DNA from: Rhizobium bangladeshense
GTDB lineage: Bacteria; Pseudomonadota; Alphaproteobacteria; Rhizobiales; Rhizobiaceae
Direction of reading: 5' to 3'
DNA: 64,000 nt
NCBI RefSeq assembly: GCF_017357245.1
Contig: NZ_CP071615.1
Location: 124,001-188,000 of the forward strand
Positions 19,301-26,966 of this stretch are shown one piece after another (the stretch's first letter is position 1; the number at the start of each line of letters is the position of its first letter). The position numbers were made by a program, and so were the translations under genes. The notes below the pieces were generated by a model that saw only the letters and a list, made by a program, of their open reading frames with translations, was not told the DNA's origin and did not search any database.

Positions 19301-19444
19301 AACACGGTTGGAAACGGGGCGGCGTCCACCCGTTTCGAGTTCCGAGATCCGCCCGTCCGTCAGGCGGAGTCGATGGGCAGATGCGGTGCGATGGTAAGCA
19401 AGACAGGTCTTGGTCCCACGTACCTTGTGGCGAGCATCGATTAG
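13319..19444 (+). CDS. druE: DruE-like giant DEAH helicase with DUF1998-type and PLD-like regions
   Basis: A 2041-residue superfamily 2 helicase. The Q-motif-like PFAHQLTAW is at ~99-107, Walker A TSGTGSGKT at ~122-130, DEAH at 257-260, motif III VATSAT at ~290 and motif VI QRVGRAGRRRQ at ~1088-1098. Cys-pair insertions occur at ~436-480 (CPACSAPVLEIVSCSEC) and ~1370-1392 (CQSCGT, CPIC). An acidic run lies at ~505-530. The Cys cluster CPNPGCSTGCASC at ~1624-1636 is the mark of DUF1998/MrfA-type helicases. The last ~300 residues resemble a phospholipase-D-like domain (HGRYMHLRFTGG near 1970), though the HKD motif is degenerate. Length and order fit DruE. It probably acts on phage DNA together with the DruH-like protein; the mechanism is unknown. 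Confidence 0.65.
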   Translation: MKPFNTLSDIRRRSAEAIIAQSGIRNVALADHMRRMFGSDTPDAGALLQRPVIEGSHPYVAAKKTMSEVEASVLHPRFVSMLDEIGPSNDYRFPKGRRPFAHQLTAWEHLAGRAARQSVLVTSGTGSGKTECFLFPILSDLVRQLDATSTPLEGVQAIMLYPLNALIESQQERLSTWTAPFGGKIRYCLYNGNLPQSEPNSVRRETLEKLRDREQLRASPPPVLVTNITMLEYMLARSEDQPIIEKSKGKLKWIVLDEAHSLVGAAAAEIALLLRRVLLAFECKPEEVHFVATSATIGSGDDIQAQLKRFLADVAGIEHANVHVVEGHRQLPGRPAKRGRITDVKALFDARPEERYEALAADDRVWSLISDRLFKGPLTLAEFERSAQSLGLDAEQFLTLLSSAVRPHPDAKEDEERLAPVRVHCFERAVPGLWTCVNDGCSASPAGWSFGAVYLDRCDLCPACSAPVLEIVSCSECGEVVLEAIELPNDRIRGTRRDLGKDEFEAEATREDDGTGDDADDEADDAEQGLVGNVVGTEILIGIAAGPDFRPLHLSRTDWKIEAVASPGSASVYSALKQDSCPCCQIGATNGVDKLLRPVRFGAPFMIASAAPILLEGVDPEVDREASPSQGRRVLSFTDSRQGTARMSAKIQAEAERNFVRSFVYHTVQHSLQIGTAVDTSEIERTIASLEPVVAATRDPSLQNLLDQQRKALADASKPSLEGVTWDDMVARLSQRKEVGQWVKEVWEPRDPGLFNDSRKLADFLLLREFARRPRTALSLESLGLARLRFAVIDSQTVVPPAFARHGKGIEDWRSFLYAITAFFLRANSAVAIHPAVMHWITPRAKMRGLRAPGRTTDGDRRFLAWPGVPRKGNPSTPQLLLMNGLGLDRSRPDHRADFEEIFDRAWHQLQAVFNSDPDRPALDLRKAHIAPLPDGYYCALTRRIVDIAPFGSSPLVRASRHSARRVAESRKMPNLPAVLLGDVDFDEGRRKIREWLEDSEEVKGLRADSAWNNISDRVALFADYSRSAEHSAQQDAAVLQHYEAQFKAGKINILNCSTTMEMGVDIGSVSTVLMTNVPPSIANYKQRVGRAGRRRQPFSLAFTFCRDRPLDREAFNSPERYLARTLAAPKVALSSRPIVQRHVNAYLLRRFMLARGGNPLKMEIGAFMGTPAVVGEARAIAELRPIAAFREWLGNPSTAAAVESELTSLVRHSVLEGQSDLVESCLEIATLLETGFVNEWTGLQALAKDEGIKVAAKGRMALELKRLCQEFLLSALADRGFLPGHGFPTGVVTFVPHKPKSTDPQDGRRTTRLIGPQRSLDLAIRDYAPGSEIVLDGLVHKSAGVLLNWKRPASEENVREVQSLKFHWVCQSCGTSDTGRDLVTECPICAGAVRNQQYLRPAGFSVDAREKAHAETDIISYVPPEEPSVSVRASAWASLPMPDLGRFRSTREGSVYYSNRAQSKNGYALCLHCGRAAPDHQKLENGDPDPTHSSPLELHLPLRWKKGESRLFCEGNDSSWAIKRNLELGYEITTDVFELQPSAPMTKAAATALVIALREGVARDLGIEADEMGFATQSWDGVLAQRVRSMLVFDRAAGGAGFSAAIPARLVTVLREARSILNCPNPGCSTGCASCVLVSDAPFEEGRLDRTAALDFLDAHLSFNDDVPTEDRFGADPVLSASTLDEVNRLLVDSAKPIVHVFLPEATDAGQLSEWASLSQFGKWYSQGYDVRFVLPDVALSSYDGASKLAFYDLGQRFSRTGGTFAILSGNPAAEANGAFAGISVTSAGRTTAWASRDTSSWLPGTRWGQPATMPVVKAAVNWTPTFSPLESKALLPSAKSRYEPIKGELDRSLTLFGSGMASRIRGLLEELGIPKTSAIESIVYSDPYVKSPLVAKMFVDTVAALVKGSTSRPIVSLLTGDKPGTKHGMQNAISNDWRDSAVAEMVLKEYAKRKDVDLNITFQRVAHGRYMHLRFTGGKQATIVFDQGFGAWNTVGNGAASTRFEFRDPPVRQAESMGRCGAMVSKTGLGPTYLVASID

Positions 19445-20351
19445 CGATGTTGGGTCTCGGAATTATCGTCGCCTGATTACGACCGGGTCGGCCTGGCCAG
19501 TCCAAGCTGACCCGGTCGCTTTGGACCTCTCCAAAGACGGGGCATTTTGATCGAGTGCTCTCCATATCATCCCTCCCCTCCTGAAAGGCCGTGCGCAGCT
19601 CGCTCCACACCGGATTCGGAAACGCCCACTTCCCCGCATACGGTCTCCACCCGATGAAGATAACTAACGTCATCGCCCGGCGTCATCTTCATGTTATAAT
19701 CCTGTGGGGATTGGAGCCCTATCTGCGGCAAGCGACAGTCTCCCTGCCCTCGCATGGCAGCAAAGCCGGCCCCATCACTTAGTTGGAGGGAAAATGGTTT
19801 CGCCACCGCCTGGCGGATTGTAGCATTTCCGACTTTGCTGCCGCGTGAGTGAACGCTTCTTTTCGTGTTTGATGTATTCCCTTGAGATCTCATGGCGACG
19901 GCCCCCGACGCACTGGCACCCGATTGTCTACCAGGCTGGCGAAGCTCGATTTCTCAGAGTTCAGGAGGGTTTTCCATTTCGCGGTCGGCCTTTGTCGGAC
20001 ACTGATTGCGCATGGAGTTCTGCCGAAGTTTCCTCTAAGTACCAGAACAAGTTGAAAGAAGTTCTATCCTGTACGACCCGTAAAAATAGGCACGGATTTT
20101 GCTGCTTGTAGAGCGAGCGGTTTAGGGGGGTCTTCAAAGGGGCAATAGCGCAATCTGGAACTTAAGTCCTGATGCTCTGAATTCGTCGGGGGTCACGGGA
20201 TTGGCAATCAACTTTCTCAAGCTGTCGGCGACCATGATCCTGCCATCACCCATCACGGATTCGTCGACCTTTTCTGACCGGAAAGATGCGCGGCGAAACC
20301 GACGCCGTTCACTGAGGCCTATCCAGCCTCTTCAGAACCGAGGAAATCCCA
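19445..20351. other. gene-free stretch between the helicase and the aminotransferase
   Basis: About 900 bases without a convincing gene on either strand. The only structure I noticed is an inverted repeat, ATGAAGAT (19654-19661) / ATCTTCAT (19685-19692), followed by a TATAAT-like hexamer. The short frames here lack ribosome sites and protein-like composition. The right end leads into the aminotransferase leader. It may be a decayed junction between the defence-like segment and the symbiotic genes. Confidence 0.5.
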
Positions 20352-21560
20352 ATGAGCACCTTCGTGCCTGCATCGCGTGTGTCCAATATCAAGATCTCGC
20401 CGAGCACGGCTGCGGCAGCGCGTGCTCGCGATCTGACGGCGGCAGGTCGCGACATCGTCGATCTTACCGTCGGCGAGCCGGACTTCGATACGCCTGACAA
20501 CATCAAGGCCGCGGCGCATGAGGCCATCGACAGGGGCGAAACGAAATATACGGCCGTCAACGGCACGTCAGCTCTGCGCAAGGCAATCCTCGGCGATTTT
20601 CAGCGCCGGCTGGGTCTCAGCTACGCGGACAACGAAATCTGCGTGGGCGGCGGCGCCAAGCAGGTTCTGTTTCTGGCGCTGATGGCGAGCGTGGAAAACG
20701 ATGCCGAGGTGATCATTCCCGCACCATACTGGGTTTCCTATCCAGATATGGTCATCGCCAACGAAGGCAAGCCGGTCATCGTCGAATGCCCGCAGGAAGC
20801 ACGCTTCAAACTCACGCCGGAAGCATTGGAAAAAGCGATCACGCCGAAGACCTTGTGGCTGGTTCTCAACGCGCCGTCCAATCCGACGGGCGCGGCATAT
20901 GACAGGAGCGAACTCGAAGCCCTCGGCAAGGTGCTGCTGCGCCATCCCCACGTCTTCGTGCTCTCCGACGATATCTACGACCAGATCTGGTTCAAGGACG
21001 AGCCGATGACGACGCTGGTTGCCGCCGTCCCGGAACTGAAGCAGCGAGTTCTGCTCACCAACGGCGTCTCAAAGTCCTACGCCATGACCGGATGGCGTAT
21101 CGGCTACGCGGCGGGTCCGGCCGCCCTGATTGCGGCCATCAACAAGCTGCAGTCGCAGATGTCGTCCTGCCCGTCGTCGGTCAGTCAGGCCGCCGCTGCC
21201 TATGCGCTGTCTTCTGACCAGTCATTCGTTTCGGAATGCGTGAAGGTCTACAAGGAGCGCCGCGATTATGCGTGCTCACGGCTCAATGCCGTGCCCGGCC
21301 TCTCCTGTCTCGTACCGGACGGAGCCTTCTATCTGTTTCCGAACTGCGCCGGTGTCATCGGCAAGAAAACCCCCGAAGGCAAGACAATCGAGACAGACCT
21401 CGATTTCGTGCTCTACCTGCTGGAAGGCGTCGGGGTCGCGGCGCTGCAGGGTGCTGCCTTCGGGATATCCCCTCACTTCCGCCTCTCGATCGCAACGTCG
21501 ATGGAGGTGATCACGCAGGCATGCGATCGCGTCGAACGCGCCGTTGCCGACCTGTATTGA
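20352..21560 (+). CDS. aatA: aspartate/aromatic aminotransferase (class I PLP enzyme)
   Basis: A 402-residue fold-type I aminotransferase of the AspC/AatA (I-gamma) group: DIVDLTVGEPDFDTPDNIK at the N-terminus, substrate-side YWVSYPDM, NAPSNPTGAAY (Asn that contacts PLP), DDIYDQIWF and the Schiff-base lysine in NGVSKSYAMTGWRIGY (about residue 239). FRLSIATSME near the end holds the substrate carboxylate-binding Arg. It interconverts aspartate and oxaloacetate with glutamate/2-oxoglutarate, a reaction used in nodule carbon-nitrogen exchange, although a role in symbiosis is inference. The ATG follows CCGAGGAAATCCC. It lies upstream of, and in the same direction as, the NifA-controlled genes. 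Confidence 0.9.
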   Translation: MSTFVPASRVSNIKISPSTAAAARARDLTAAGRDIVDLTVGEPDFDTPDNIKAAAHEAIDRGETKYTAVNGTSALRKAILGDFQRRLGLSYADNEICVGGGAKQVLFLALMASVENDAEVIIPAPYWVSYPDMVIANEGKPVIVECPQEARFKLTPEALEKAITPKTLWLVLNAPSNPTGAAYDRSELEALGKVLLRHPHVFVLSDDIYDQIWFKDEPMTTLVAAVPELKQRVLLTNGVSKSYAMTGWRIGYAAGPAALIAAINKLQSQMSSCPSSVSQAAAAYALSSDQSFVSECVKVYKERRDYACSRLNAVPGLSCLVPDGAFYLFPNCAGVIGKKTPEGKTIETDLDFVLYLLEGVGVAALQGAAFGISPHFRLSIATSMEVITQACDRVERAVADLY

Positions 21561-21724
21561 TTGCAAAGAGGCCCGTGGGACTTGCGCTCCACCGGCCGCA
21601 GATTTTCGAAACGCGTCAAGATGGTGATCCGCGGCTCATGACGCAGCCTTCATGAGTTGTCCGAGTTGAAGACTATCGGACCGCCTCTCCAATGCAGTAT
21701 TCGCGGACGAACTGCGACACGAGA

Positions 21725-21740
21725 TGTCGGCAACCCCACA
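21725..21740 (+). promoter_or_regulatory. NifA upstream activator site
   Basis: TGT-N10-ACA (TGTCGGCAACCCCACA), the exact NifA binding consensus, 63 bases upstream of the sigma-54 promoter for the AAA+ ATPase gene. Confidence 0.85.
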
Positions 21741-21803
21741 AAACCCTCCGAATAGCGACAACGAAACACGTGCGATCCCGGAGGCTTACCGGCGTAACCT
21801 GAT

Positions 21804-21819
21804 TGGCACGAGCAGTGCT
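21804..21819 (+). promoter_or_regulatory. sigma-54 (-24/-12) promoter of the AAA+ ATPase gene
   Basis: TGGCACGAGCAGTGCT has GG and GC separated by exactly 10 bases, as RpoN promoters require, and is identical to the fixA promoter at 24893-24908. Transcription would start near 21831, giving a leader of about 150 bases before the ATG at 21980. Confidence 0.85.
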
Positions 21820-21979
21820 CAGAGTAAGCCGGGTCCCTAGAGACCTGATCCTATTTTCGGAGACCAAGCGACACTGAAAACACCGTGGCTGCCGGAACGT
21901 TTGGAGAGAAACCCGATGCGGATGCTGCTTTTAGAGACTCAGGCCTTCCACTCAACTCCACTTTCAAAGGGACATCGTC

Positions 21980-23347
21980 ATGAGTGAATCCGTTCGCTTT
22001 GTGTGGCAGAAACTTCGTCGCCATTTCAAGACTGATGATCTGACAGTTCTCGTGAGCTCACGCCGACAATTTACCGCACATCTCCTGGCAGATCTTCAAA
22101 CCACTATCGAGGACCTAGTCGCACCTTGGTCCCCTGAGCTCTTGGGCTTCCATCAAGAGTTCGAGATTTTCCCGATGAAGCTGTCAGACCTGACCACCTT
22201 TGAGGGAAAACGCGTCGTGCAGCTGACGCCCGTGCAATATCAGGACATCGACATTGGCGAAGATGAGCCCTATGCTTCGATTAGCAACGGTCTCTGGCTG
22301 ATAACGATCGACGACGACATGCCTGCAGCAGTCATGCTGTCGAAGTTCCTTACCCGGTATGGTCCAAAGGTCCAGGTCGAAATTGCTCATCTGCCCAATG
22401 AGGTGGGTCATGTCTTCGCCGAGGGCTTTCTGCACACAATCGAGGCGCACGGCAAGAGCTCCCGATATTATCGCAACAAGGCTGTCTCTTTCGAGTTCAA
22501 TGACTTCGGGGGCACTCACGAAACAATGAGGGTGCACAAGCTTCCTGCGGTAAGCCGGAACGACGTCGTGCTTTCCAAGGCGACTATGACCCAGCTCGAT
22601 ACGCACATCTTCGATTTTGTTAAATACCGGGGCGAGTTGAAGCGCCTCGGCCAGTCAGGACAGAAAGGGATCCTGCTCCACGGAGAGCCTGGCACCGGCA
22701 AGACCCATGTCGTCCACTATATCGCTGCCAACCTGCCCGGGCACAGTGTGGTTCTGGTCACGGCGGAGCAGATGCTGGATATGGAGGAACACTTTGCGCT
22801 GGCTCGTGTCCTACAGCCATGCATCATGGTGTTTGAGGATGTGGATCTGGTTGCCCGTTCACGCGATAATATTTCGGGCCAAAAGGCAGAAACCCACCTG
22901 AACCGTCTGTTGAACGAGTTGGATGGTCTTGGCGAAGATTCCGACATCGTCATTCTCCTGACCTCGAATAGACCGAGATCGCTCGAGGAGGCACTCGCCA
23001 CCCGATCGGGCCGTGTAGATGCGGCGATTGAGATTCCTCTCCCTGATGACGATTGCCGCCAGCGCCTGTTCAAGCAATACGGTCACGCGCTGAACTTCCA
23101 GGATGGAGCCTTGGCCGAAGCCGTCCTTCGTTCAAAGGGTGCCAGCGCCGCATATGTCAAGGAAATTGTGCGCCGTCTCGCCCAACGGAGCATTATGAGA
23201 GGTGTCGCCCCACTCGTCTCACGCGAGGATGTTGAGGTGGTCTTCGCCGACGCTGAAGCAGCAGCCAGCTCTCTCAAGAGGAATGAGAAAACGGAAAGAA
23301 AATACATCATCGAGGAAGACGATGAAGACGATTGCTGCGGCTGCTGA
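21980..23347 (+). CDS. AAA+ ATPase under NifA control, Cys-rich tail
   Basis: A 455-residue protein. Residues 1-210 are an unrecognised domain (MSESVRFVWQKLRRHF start). Residues ~225-400 are a classic AAA+ module: Walker A GEPGTGKTHVV (~235-245), Walker B CIMVFEDVDLVARS (~278-291), the second-region LNRLLNELDGLGEDSDIVIL, sensor 1 TSNRP and the arginine-finger region RSGRVDAAIEIP. The last residues are strongly acidic and then CCGC (EEDDEDDCCGC), suggesting metal or thiol chemistry. It resembles FtsH/proteasome-type AAA domains but has no protease domain. The upstream sequence gives it a fixA-like NifA/sigma-54 promoter, so it should be expressed in nodules. A chaperone or metallocluster role is possible but unproven. 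Confidence 0.8.
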   Translation: MSESVRFVWQKLRRHFKTDDLTVLVSSRRQFTAHLLADLQTTIEDLVAPWSPELLGFHQEFEIFPMKLSDLTTFEGKRVVQLTPVQYQDIDIGEDEPYASISNGLWLITIDDDMPAAVMLSKFLTRYGPKVQVEIAHLPNEVGHVFAEGFLHTIEAHGKSSRYYRNKAVSFEFNDFGGTHETMRVHKLPAVSRNDVVLSKATMTQLDTHIFDFVKYRGELKRLGQSGQKGILLHGEPGTGKTHVVHYIAANLPGHSVVLVTAEQMLDMEEHFALARVLQPCIMVFEDVDLVARSRDNISGQKAETHLNRLLNELDGLGEDSDIVILLTSNRPRSLEEALATRSGRVDAAIEIPLPDDDCRQRLFKQYGHALNFQDGALAEAVLRSKGASAAYVKEIVRRLAQRSIMRGVAPLVSREDVEVVFADAEAAASSLKRNEKTERKYIIEEDDEDDCCGC

Positions 23348-23840
23348 CACTTGAACCAATCAAACAGAGGATAGACGGCCGACCGGCGAATGACAGCGAC
23401 GCCGGATAATCGCAAACAGCTGACGAAGCAATAGGGAAACTAAAGTTTAGAACCTCGCCCCAAGACATCGCCGGCGCAGCCCGCCGGAGGCTAAGTCCCC
23501 GGCACCTGACTTACAGGCGTCGCTTGCACAACCCCGCAGCGTCTAACACGGAGAAGCATAGTCGGTGTTCATGACTAATGGGAACTCTTTAATGACCTCG
23601 ATCTGCATCAAGGCTCGGCGTCTTCCTGTCACGACGGGAACATCGCCACCCTCCCAAACGAAGGACACTATCGCAATGGCGGCCCGCACCCGCAGAAGCC
23701 ATTTTAGACGAAGAGATCACAAGCGTGGGTCCAACAGACGGAACATGCGCCGCGTTTCGAAATCGAAGCAACTCGGCCTGATACTTGACACGCTCAATCC
23801 TGGCCTACGAAGCTCCGGATAGCTACTGGTGGAGAATGAA
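23348..23840. other. gap between the AAA+ gene and decayed fixW
   Basis: About 490 bases. A frame of 85 codons (23565-23822) lacks a recognisable domain and is very Arg/Ser-rich, typical of chance or decayed sequence. No promoter of -24/-12 type with correct spacing is seen. Nothing else can be supported. Confidence 0.4.
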
Positions 23841-24345
23841 AATGACTTCCAGTTTAAATAGCGGCTCTCCAGCCCCGTCGATCGAAGCGCTGGACTGGCT
23901 ACGCGGCGATCGGCTTCCAAACTTCAAGCTCGGCAAGATATACATCCTCGACTTCTTGCGACGGGCTGCGGTTATTGCCGGCCATCGCTGACCTACCTGG
24001 CGCAGCTGCAGGAGGGATATCGCGACATGGGAGTTGAGGTTATCGCGGTCGCATCGCGTGAGTAAGCTGCAACGGCCGACGAGGCCAGAGCTGAGGTGGA
24101 CGCCATCGATCACTCAGGCGAAATGAATGAGCATTGGATCGATGCCAGCTATCTTTCGGCGTTCCACAGGCGTTCGTTGTCGATCGCGACGGCAGCATCG
24201 CCTTTATCGGCATCTGGGTGCGATCGAGGACGTTTTGCCAAAAGTCATTGACGGCAGCTGGCGTGCCAGCGCGGAAGCAAAAAAATGCCGAAAAGGAGCG
24301 TATTGCTGCAGGCGAGACTTACGCAGCGGAGCTCGTTCCATGACG
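23841..24345 (+). pseudogene. fixW: fixW (thioredoxin-like) pseudogene
   Basis: FixW is a thioredoxin-fold protein described near fixABC in R. leguminosarum. Here the start is intact (GSPAPSIEALDWLRGD, then KLGKIYILDFL), but frameshifts near 23958 destroy the CxxC-containing segment. A stop (TAA) interrupts near 24062 after GVEVIAVASRE. Another shift precedes the later part (FGVPQAFVVDRDGSIAFIG, then AEKERIAAGETYAAELVP). Homologous blocks appear in all three frames in the right order, so this is a decayed gene and not a different one. It ends just before the fixA promoter module. Confidence 0.8.
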
Positions 24346-24720
24346 AACTCGGCGGCGACACAGATCAAGGGCTGGAATACGGCGCTTTCGGCCGTTGAGG
24401 AGGGCATCAACCTGAACCTGGACAACATCTCCTTGCGCCGTTGTCATTTCGGGACATTGATCGGAAGAATGCGCTTCATGGAGGCGGGCGGGATAAAGTG
24501 GCGATCCTGCCCGGCAAGCGGCGCGGTCATCGGGGCAATGACAACAGGCGTATTGAGGCCGGTCCGGTCGTAATGGCGGCATGCATACTTGAGCCCCACA
24601 TTCTGCAGGACCTTCGCCTCACATCAATATGGAGCTGCTCGGTGACGGCCTCACCCATGTGCGGGCCACCGCGCCGGAACTTTGTACCCGCGGTCCATCT
24701 CGGAGATCCTTATCATCTCC
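24346..24720. other. gap between fixW remnant and fixA promoter
   Basis: About 375 bases without a supportable gene. Open frames continuing from the fixW remnant (for example through GWNTALSAVEEGINLNL) may be its decayed 3' part. No ribosome site or independent promoter is seen. Confidence 0.4.
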
Positions 24721-24813
24721 CGGCTCGTAGCGCAGCCATCATGACTTAACCGAGTTGACGCTAATGGGCCGCCCTCTCCATCGCGTGGTAATTGGGCGGA
24801 TTGCGACACGACA

Positions 24814-24829
24814 TGTCGGCAACCCTACA
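24814..24829 (+). promoter_or_regulatory. NifA upstream activator site of fixA
   Basis: TGTCGGCAACCCTACA fits TGT-N10-ACA exactly and lies 63 bases upstream of the -24/-12 element. Confidence 0.88.
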
Positions 24830-24892
24830 ACATCCTCCGCATAGCGACAACGAAACACGTGCAATCCCGAAGGGTTACCGCCGCAACCTGAT

Positions 24893-24908
24893 TGGCACGA
24901 GCAGTGCT
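24893..24908 (+). promoter_or_regulatory. sigma-54 promoter of fixABCX-nifA
   Basis: TGGCACGAGCAGTGCT with canonical GG-N10-GC spacing, ending about 53 bases before the fixA ATG. With the upstream NifA site it predicts RpoN/NifA-dependent expression and, because nifA lies in the same transcript, positive autoregulation. Confidence 0.9.
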
Positions 24909-24960
24909 CACAGAAAGCCGGGTCCCTAGAGCCCAAATTAGATTGGGAGCTTAAACGACT

Positions 24961-25812
24961 ATGCACATCGTGGTCTGTATCAAACAGGTTCCGGACTCTG
25001 CGCAGATACGCGTACACCCGGTGACAAATACGATCATGCGCCAAGGCGTACCGACCATCATTAACCCTTACGACCTGTTTGCTCTCGAAGAGGCACTACA
25101 AGTTCGTAACCGCTATGGGGGCGAGGTGACTGTTCTCACGATGGGGCCGCCCATGGCTGAGCAAGCGCTACGCAAAGCCCTCACCCACGGCGCAGATCGC
25201 GCAGTGCTTCTCACCGACCGCCACTTTGCTGGATCTGACACGCTGGCGACCTCGTATGCTCTTTCTCAAGCAGTAGCGAAGATTGGCGAGAGCTATGGGG
25301 CGCCAGATATCGTCTTTACCGGAAAGCAGACAATTGACGGCGACACGGCCCAGGTCGGGCCCGGAATTGCAAAGAGGCTGAACCTCCAGCAACTGACTTA
25401 CGTAACGAAGATTGTCTCCATTGATCCCACTTCGCGCGAGCTCATGGTTGAACGACACGCGGAGAGCGGCACGCAGATGCTGAAGAGCACGTTGCCGTGT
25501 CTCATCACCGTGCTGGAAGGTGTCAATGCAATCCGCCGGGGCTCTCTCGATGACGCCTTCCGTGCCGCGCGAAGCCCGGTTCTTAAATGGGGGGCCGCTG
25601 ACGCCGGCATTGGGGAGTTGACCAAATGCGGCCTAAGGGGATCGCCGACGGTCGTGAAGCGAGTATTCGCTCCTGGTCCGCGCGCCGAAAAAGCTATGCA
25701 AATGGACATTAACGACAAAACGTTGGCCGAGGTCGCGGCGGACACGGTCGCTGCAATTTTTGCCCGCGAGCCTGTTTTGGAACGCAAGCTCACGTCCCAT
25801 GGCAATCGGTGA
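24961..25812 (+). CDS. fixA: FixA, electron-transfer flavoprotein beta-type subunit
   Basis: FixA (283 residues) pairs with FixB as an ETF-like heterodimer. With FixC and FixX it passes electrons toward nitrogenase by electron bifurcation, using NADH and the quinone pool. The start MHIVVCIKQVPDSAQIRVHP and the AMP/FAD-binding segment DIVFTGKQTIDGDTAQVGPG (~residues 119-138) are diagnostic. It is the first gene of fixABCX and sits directly behind its NifA/sigma-54 promoter. The gap to fixB is 17 bases. Confidence 0.97.
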   Translation: MHIVVCIKQVPDSAQIRVHPVTNTIMRQGVPTIINPYDLFALEEALQVRNRYGGEVTVLTMGPPMAEQALRKALTHGADRAVLLTDRHFAGSDTLATSYALSQAVAKIGESYGAPDIVFTGKQTIDGDTAQVGPGIAKRLNLQQLTYVTKIVSIDPTSRELMVERHAESGTQMLKSTLPCLITVLEGVNAIRRGSLDDAFRAARSPVLKWGAADAGIGELTKCGLRGSPTVVKRVFAPGPRAEKAMQMDINDKTLAEVAADTVAAIFAREPVLERKLTSHGNR

Positions 25813-25829
25813 GCAGCGAGGAGTAGATT

Positions 25830-26966
25830 TTGGTCGCTAGAAAAAATGAAACGCCGGCAAACGCGGTCGGCCGCGCCAGCTCAGGGAAAAAGCTGCTTAA
25901 GTGTTTCGAAGATCACCGGCACGTCTGGGTCTTCATGGAACTTGAGCGCGGCAAGGTTCATCCCGTATCGATTGAACTCCTCGGCGAAGGCCGCAGACTA
26001 GCCGATAAGCTGGGCGTCCAACTGGCCGGGGTAATCCTCGGTTCGTCTGAAGGCGTGGGGACCAAGCCGGCGATCGAAGAGGCCTTCGCTTACGGAGCTG
26101 ATGTCGCCTATCTGGTAGAGTCGCCCCTCCTCGCAAACTATCGAAACGAACCCTTCACCAAGGCTTTGACGGATCTGGTCACTACTCACAAACCAGAAAT
26201 TCTGCTTCTCGGCGCGACCACGCTCGGCCGCGACCTCGCCGGTGCTGTAGCAACGACCTTACAAACGGGGCTTACGGCTGATTGCACCGAGCTGGATGTT
26301 GATGGAGATGGTTCACTCGCAGCGACGCGGCCAACTTTCGGCGGGTCCTTGTTGTGCACGATCTACACGCTGAACAGCCGGCCACAAATGGCAACGGTGC
26401 GGTCCAGGGTCATGGCGACGCCGCAACGTGCGGATAAGCCAATTGGGCGCGTTATCCAGCACGAACTCACAATGGTCGAGGAAGCGATCGTCACCAAAGT
26501 CCTCGCATTCCTCTGCAACGACGGTTCTGAGCAATCCAATCTGGCCAACTCCGACATCGTGGTTGGGGGCGGACTCGGCCTCGGCGCTGCGGGAAACCTG
26601 CAGCACTTGAGAAACCTTGCAACGACGATCGGCGGGGGAGTCGGGTGCTCGCGGCCACTGGTCCAAAAAGGCTGGATGCCTGCTGATCGACAAATTGGTC
26701 AGTCCGGCCATACCATTAGACCTAAGCTCTACATCGCGGCGGGAATATCTGGCGCGGTCCAGCATCGCGTTGGCGTCGAAGGAGCCGATCTGATTGTCGC
26801 TATCAACCTCGACCAGAACGCTCCGATCTTTGACTTCGCCCACATCGGCGTTGTCGCTTGCGCGCTGGAGTTCTTGCCGGCGTTGACAGAAGCTTTCGCC
26901 AGGCGAATGCCACCGCACAACTCTACCAAGGGTATGGATCGAGGAAGGCTAGATGACCAAGAGTAA
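25830..26966 (+). CDS. fixB: FixB, electron-transfer flavoprotein alpha-type subunit
   Basis: ETF-alpha-like partner of FixA, 378 residues. The N-terminal ETF domain ([21 protein letters not shown]) is followed by the FAD-binding C-terminal domain with [29 protein letters not shown] and [20 protein letters not shown], the conserved FAD-contact motifs. The likely start is TTG at 25830 behind GAGGAG (25818-25823); the next ATG in any frame is out of frame. The 3' end overlaps fixC by 14 bases, as in other rhizobial fix operons. Confidence 0.96.
   Translation: MVARKNETPANAVGRASSGKKLLKCFEDHRHVWVFMELERGKVHPVSIELLGEGRRLADKLGVQLAGVILGSSEGVGTKPAIEEAFAYGADVAYLVESPLLANYRNEPFTKALTDLVTTHKPEILLLGATTLGRDLAGAVATTLQTGLTADCTELDVDGDGSLAATRPTFGGSLLCTIYTLNSRPQMATVRSRVMATPQRADKPIGRVIQHELTMVEEAIVTKVLAFLCNDGSEQSNLANSDIVVGGGLGLGAAGNLQHLRNLATTIGGGVGCSRPLVQKGWMPADRQIGQSGHTIRPKLYIAAGISGAVQHRVGVEGADLIVAINLDQNAPIFDFAHIGVVACALEFLPALTEAFARRMPPHNSTKGMDRGRLDDQE

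Larger units (their letters stand above)
21632..21843 (+). repeat. diverged copy A of a NifA-dependent promoter module
   Basis: About 210 bp closely similar to 24721-24932 in front of fixA. Shared landmarks in the same order are CGAGTTGA, GCGACACGA, TGTCGGCAACCC, TAGCGACAACGAAACACGTG, CCTGATTGGCACGAGCAGTG and AAGCCGGGTCCCTAGAG. The copies carry scattered substitutions but almost no indels. This one sits in front of the AAA+ ATPase gene. Confidence 0.9.
24721..24932 (+). repeat. copy B of the NifA-dependent promoter module (fixA)
   Basis: Counterpart of 21632-21843. This copy drives fixABCX-nifA and is probably the original, because fixA promoters of this form are typical of Rhizobium. Confidence 0.9.

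Noticed and set aside
19560..19900. Possible group II intron fragment on the minus strand
   Set aside because: Some stretches look structured, but I could not identify domain V or a maturase gene, so the idea is unsupported.
23505..23535. Possible sigma-54 promoter in front of fixW
   Set aside because: The GG and GC pairs are only 8 bases apart and no TGT-N10-ACA site precedes them.
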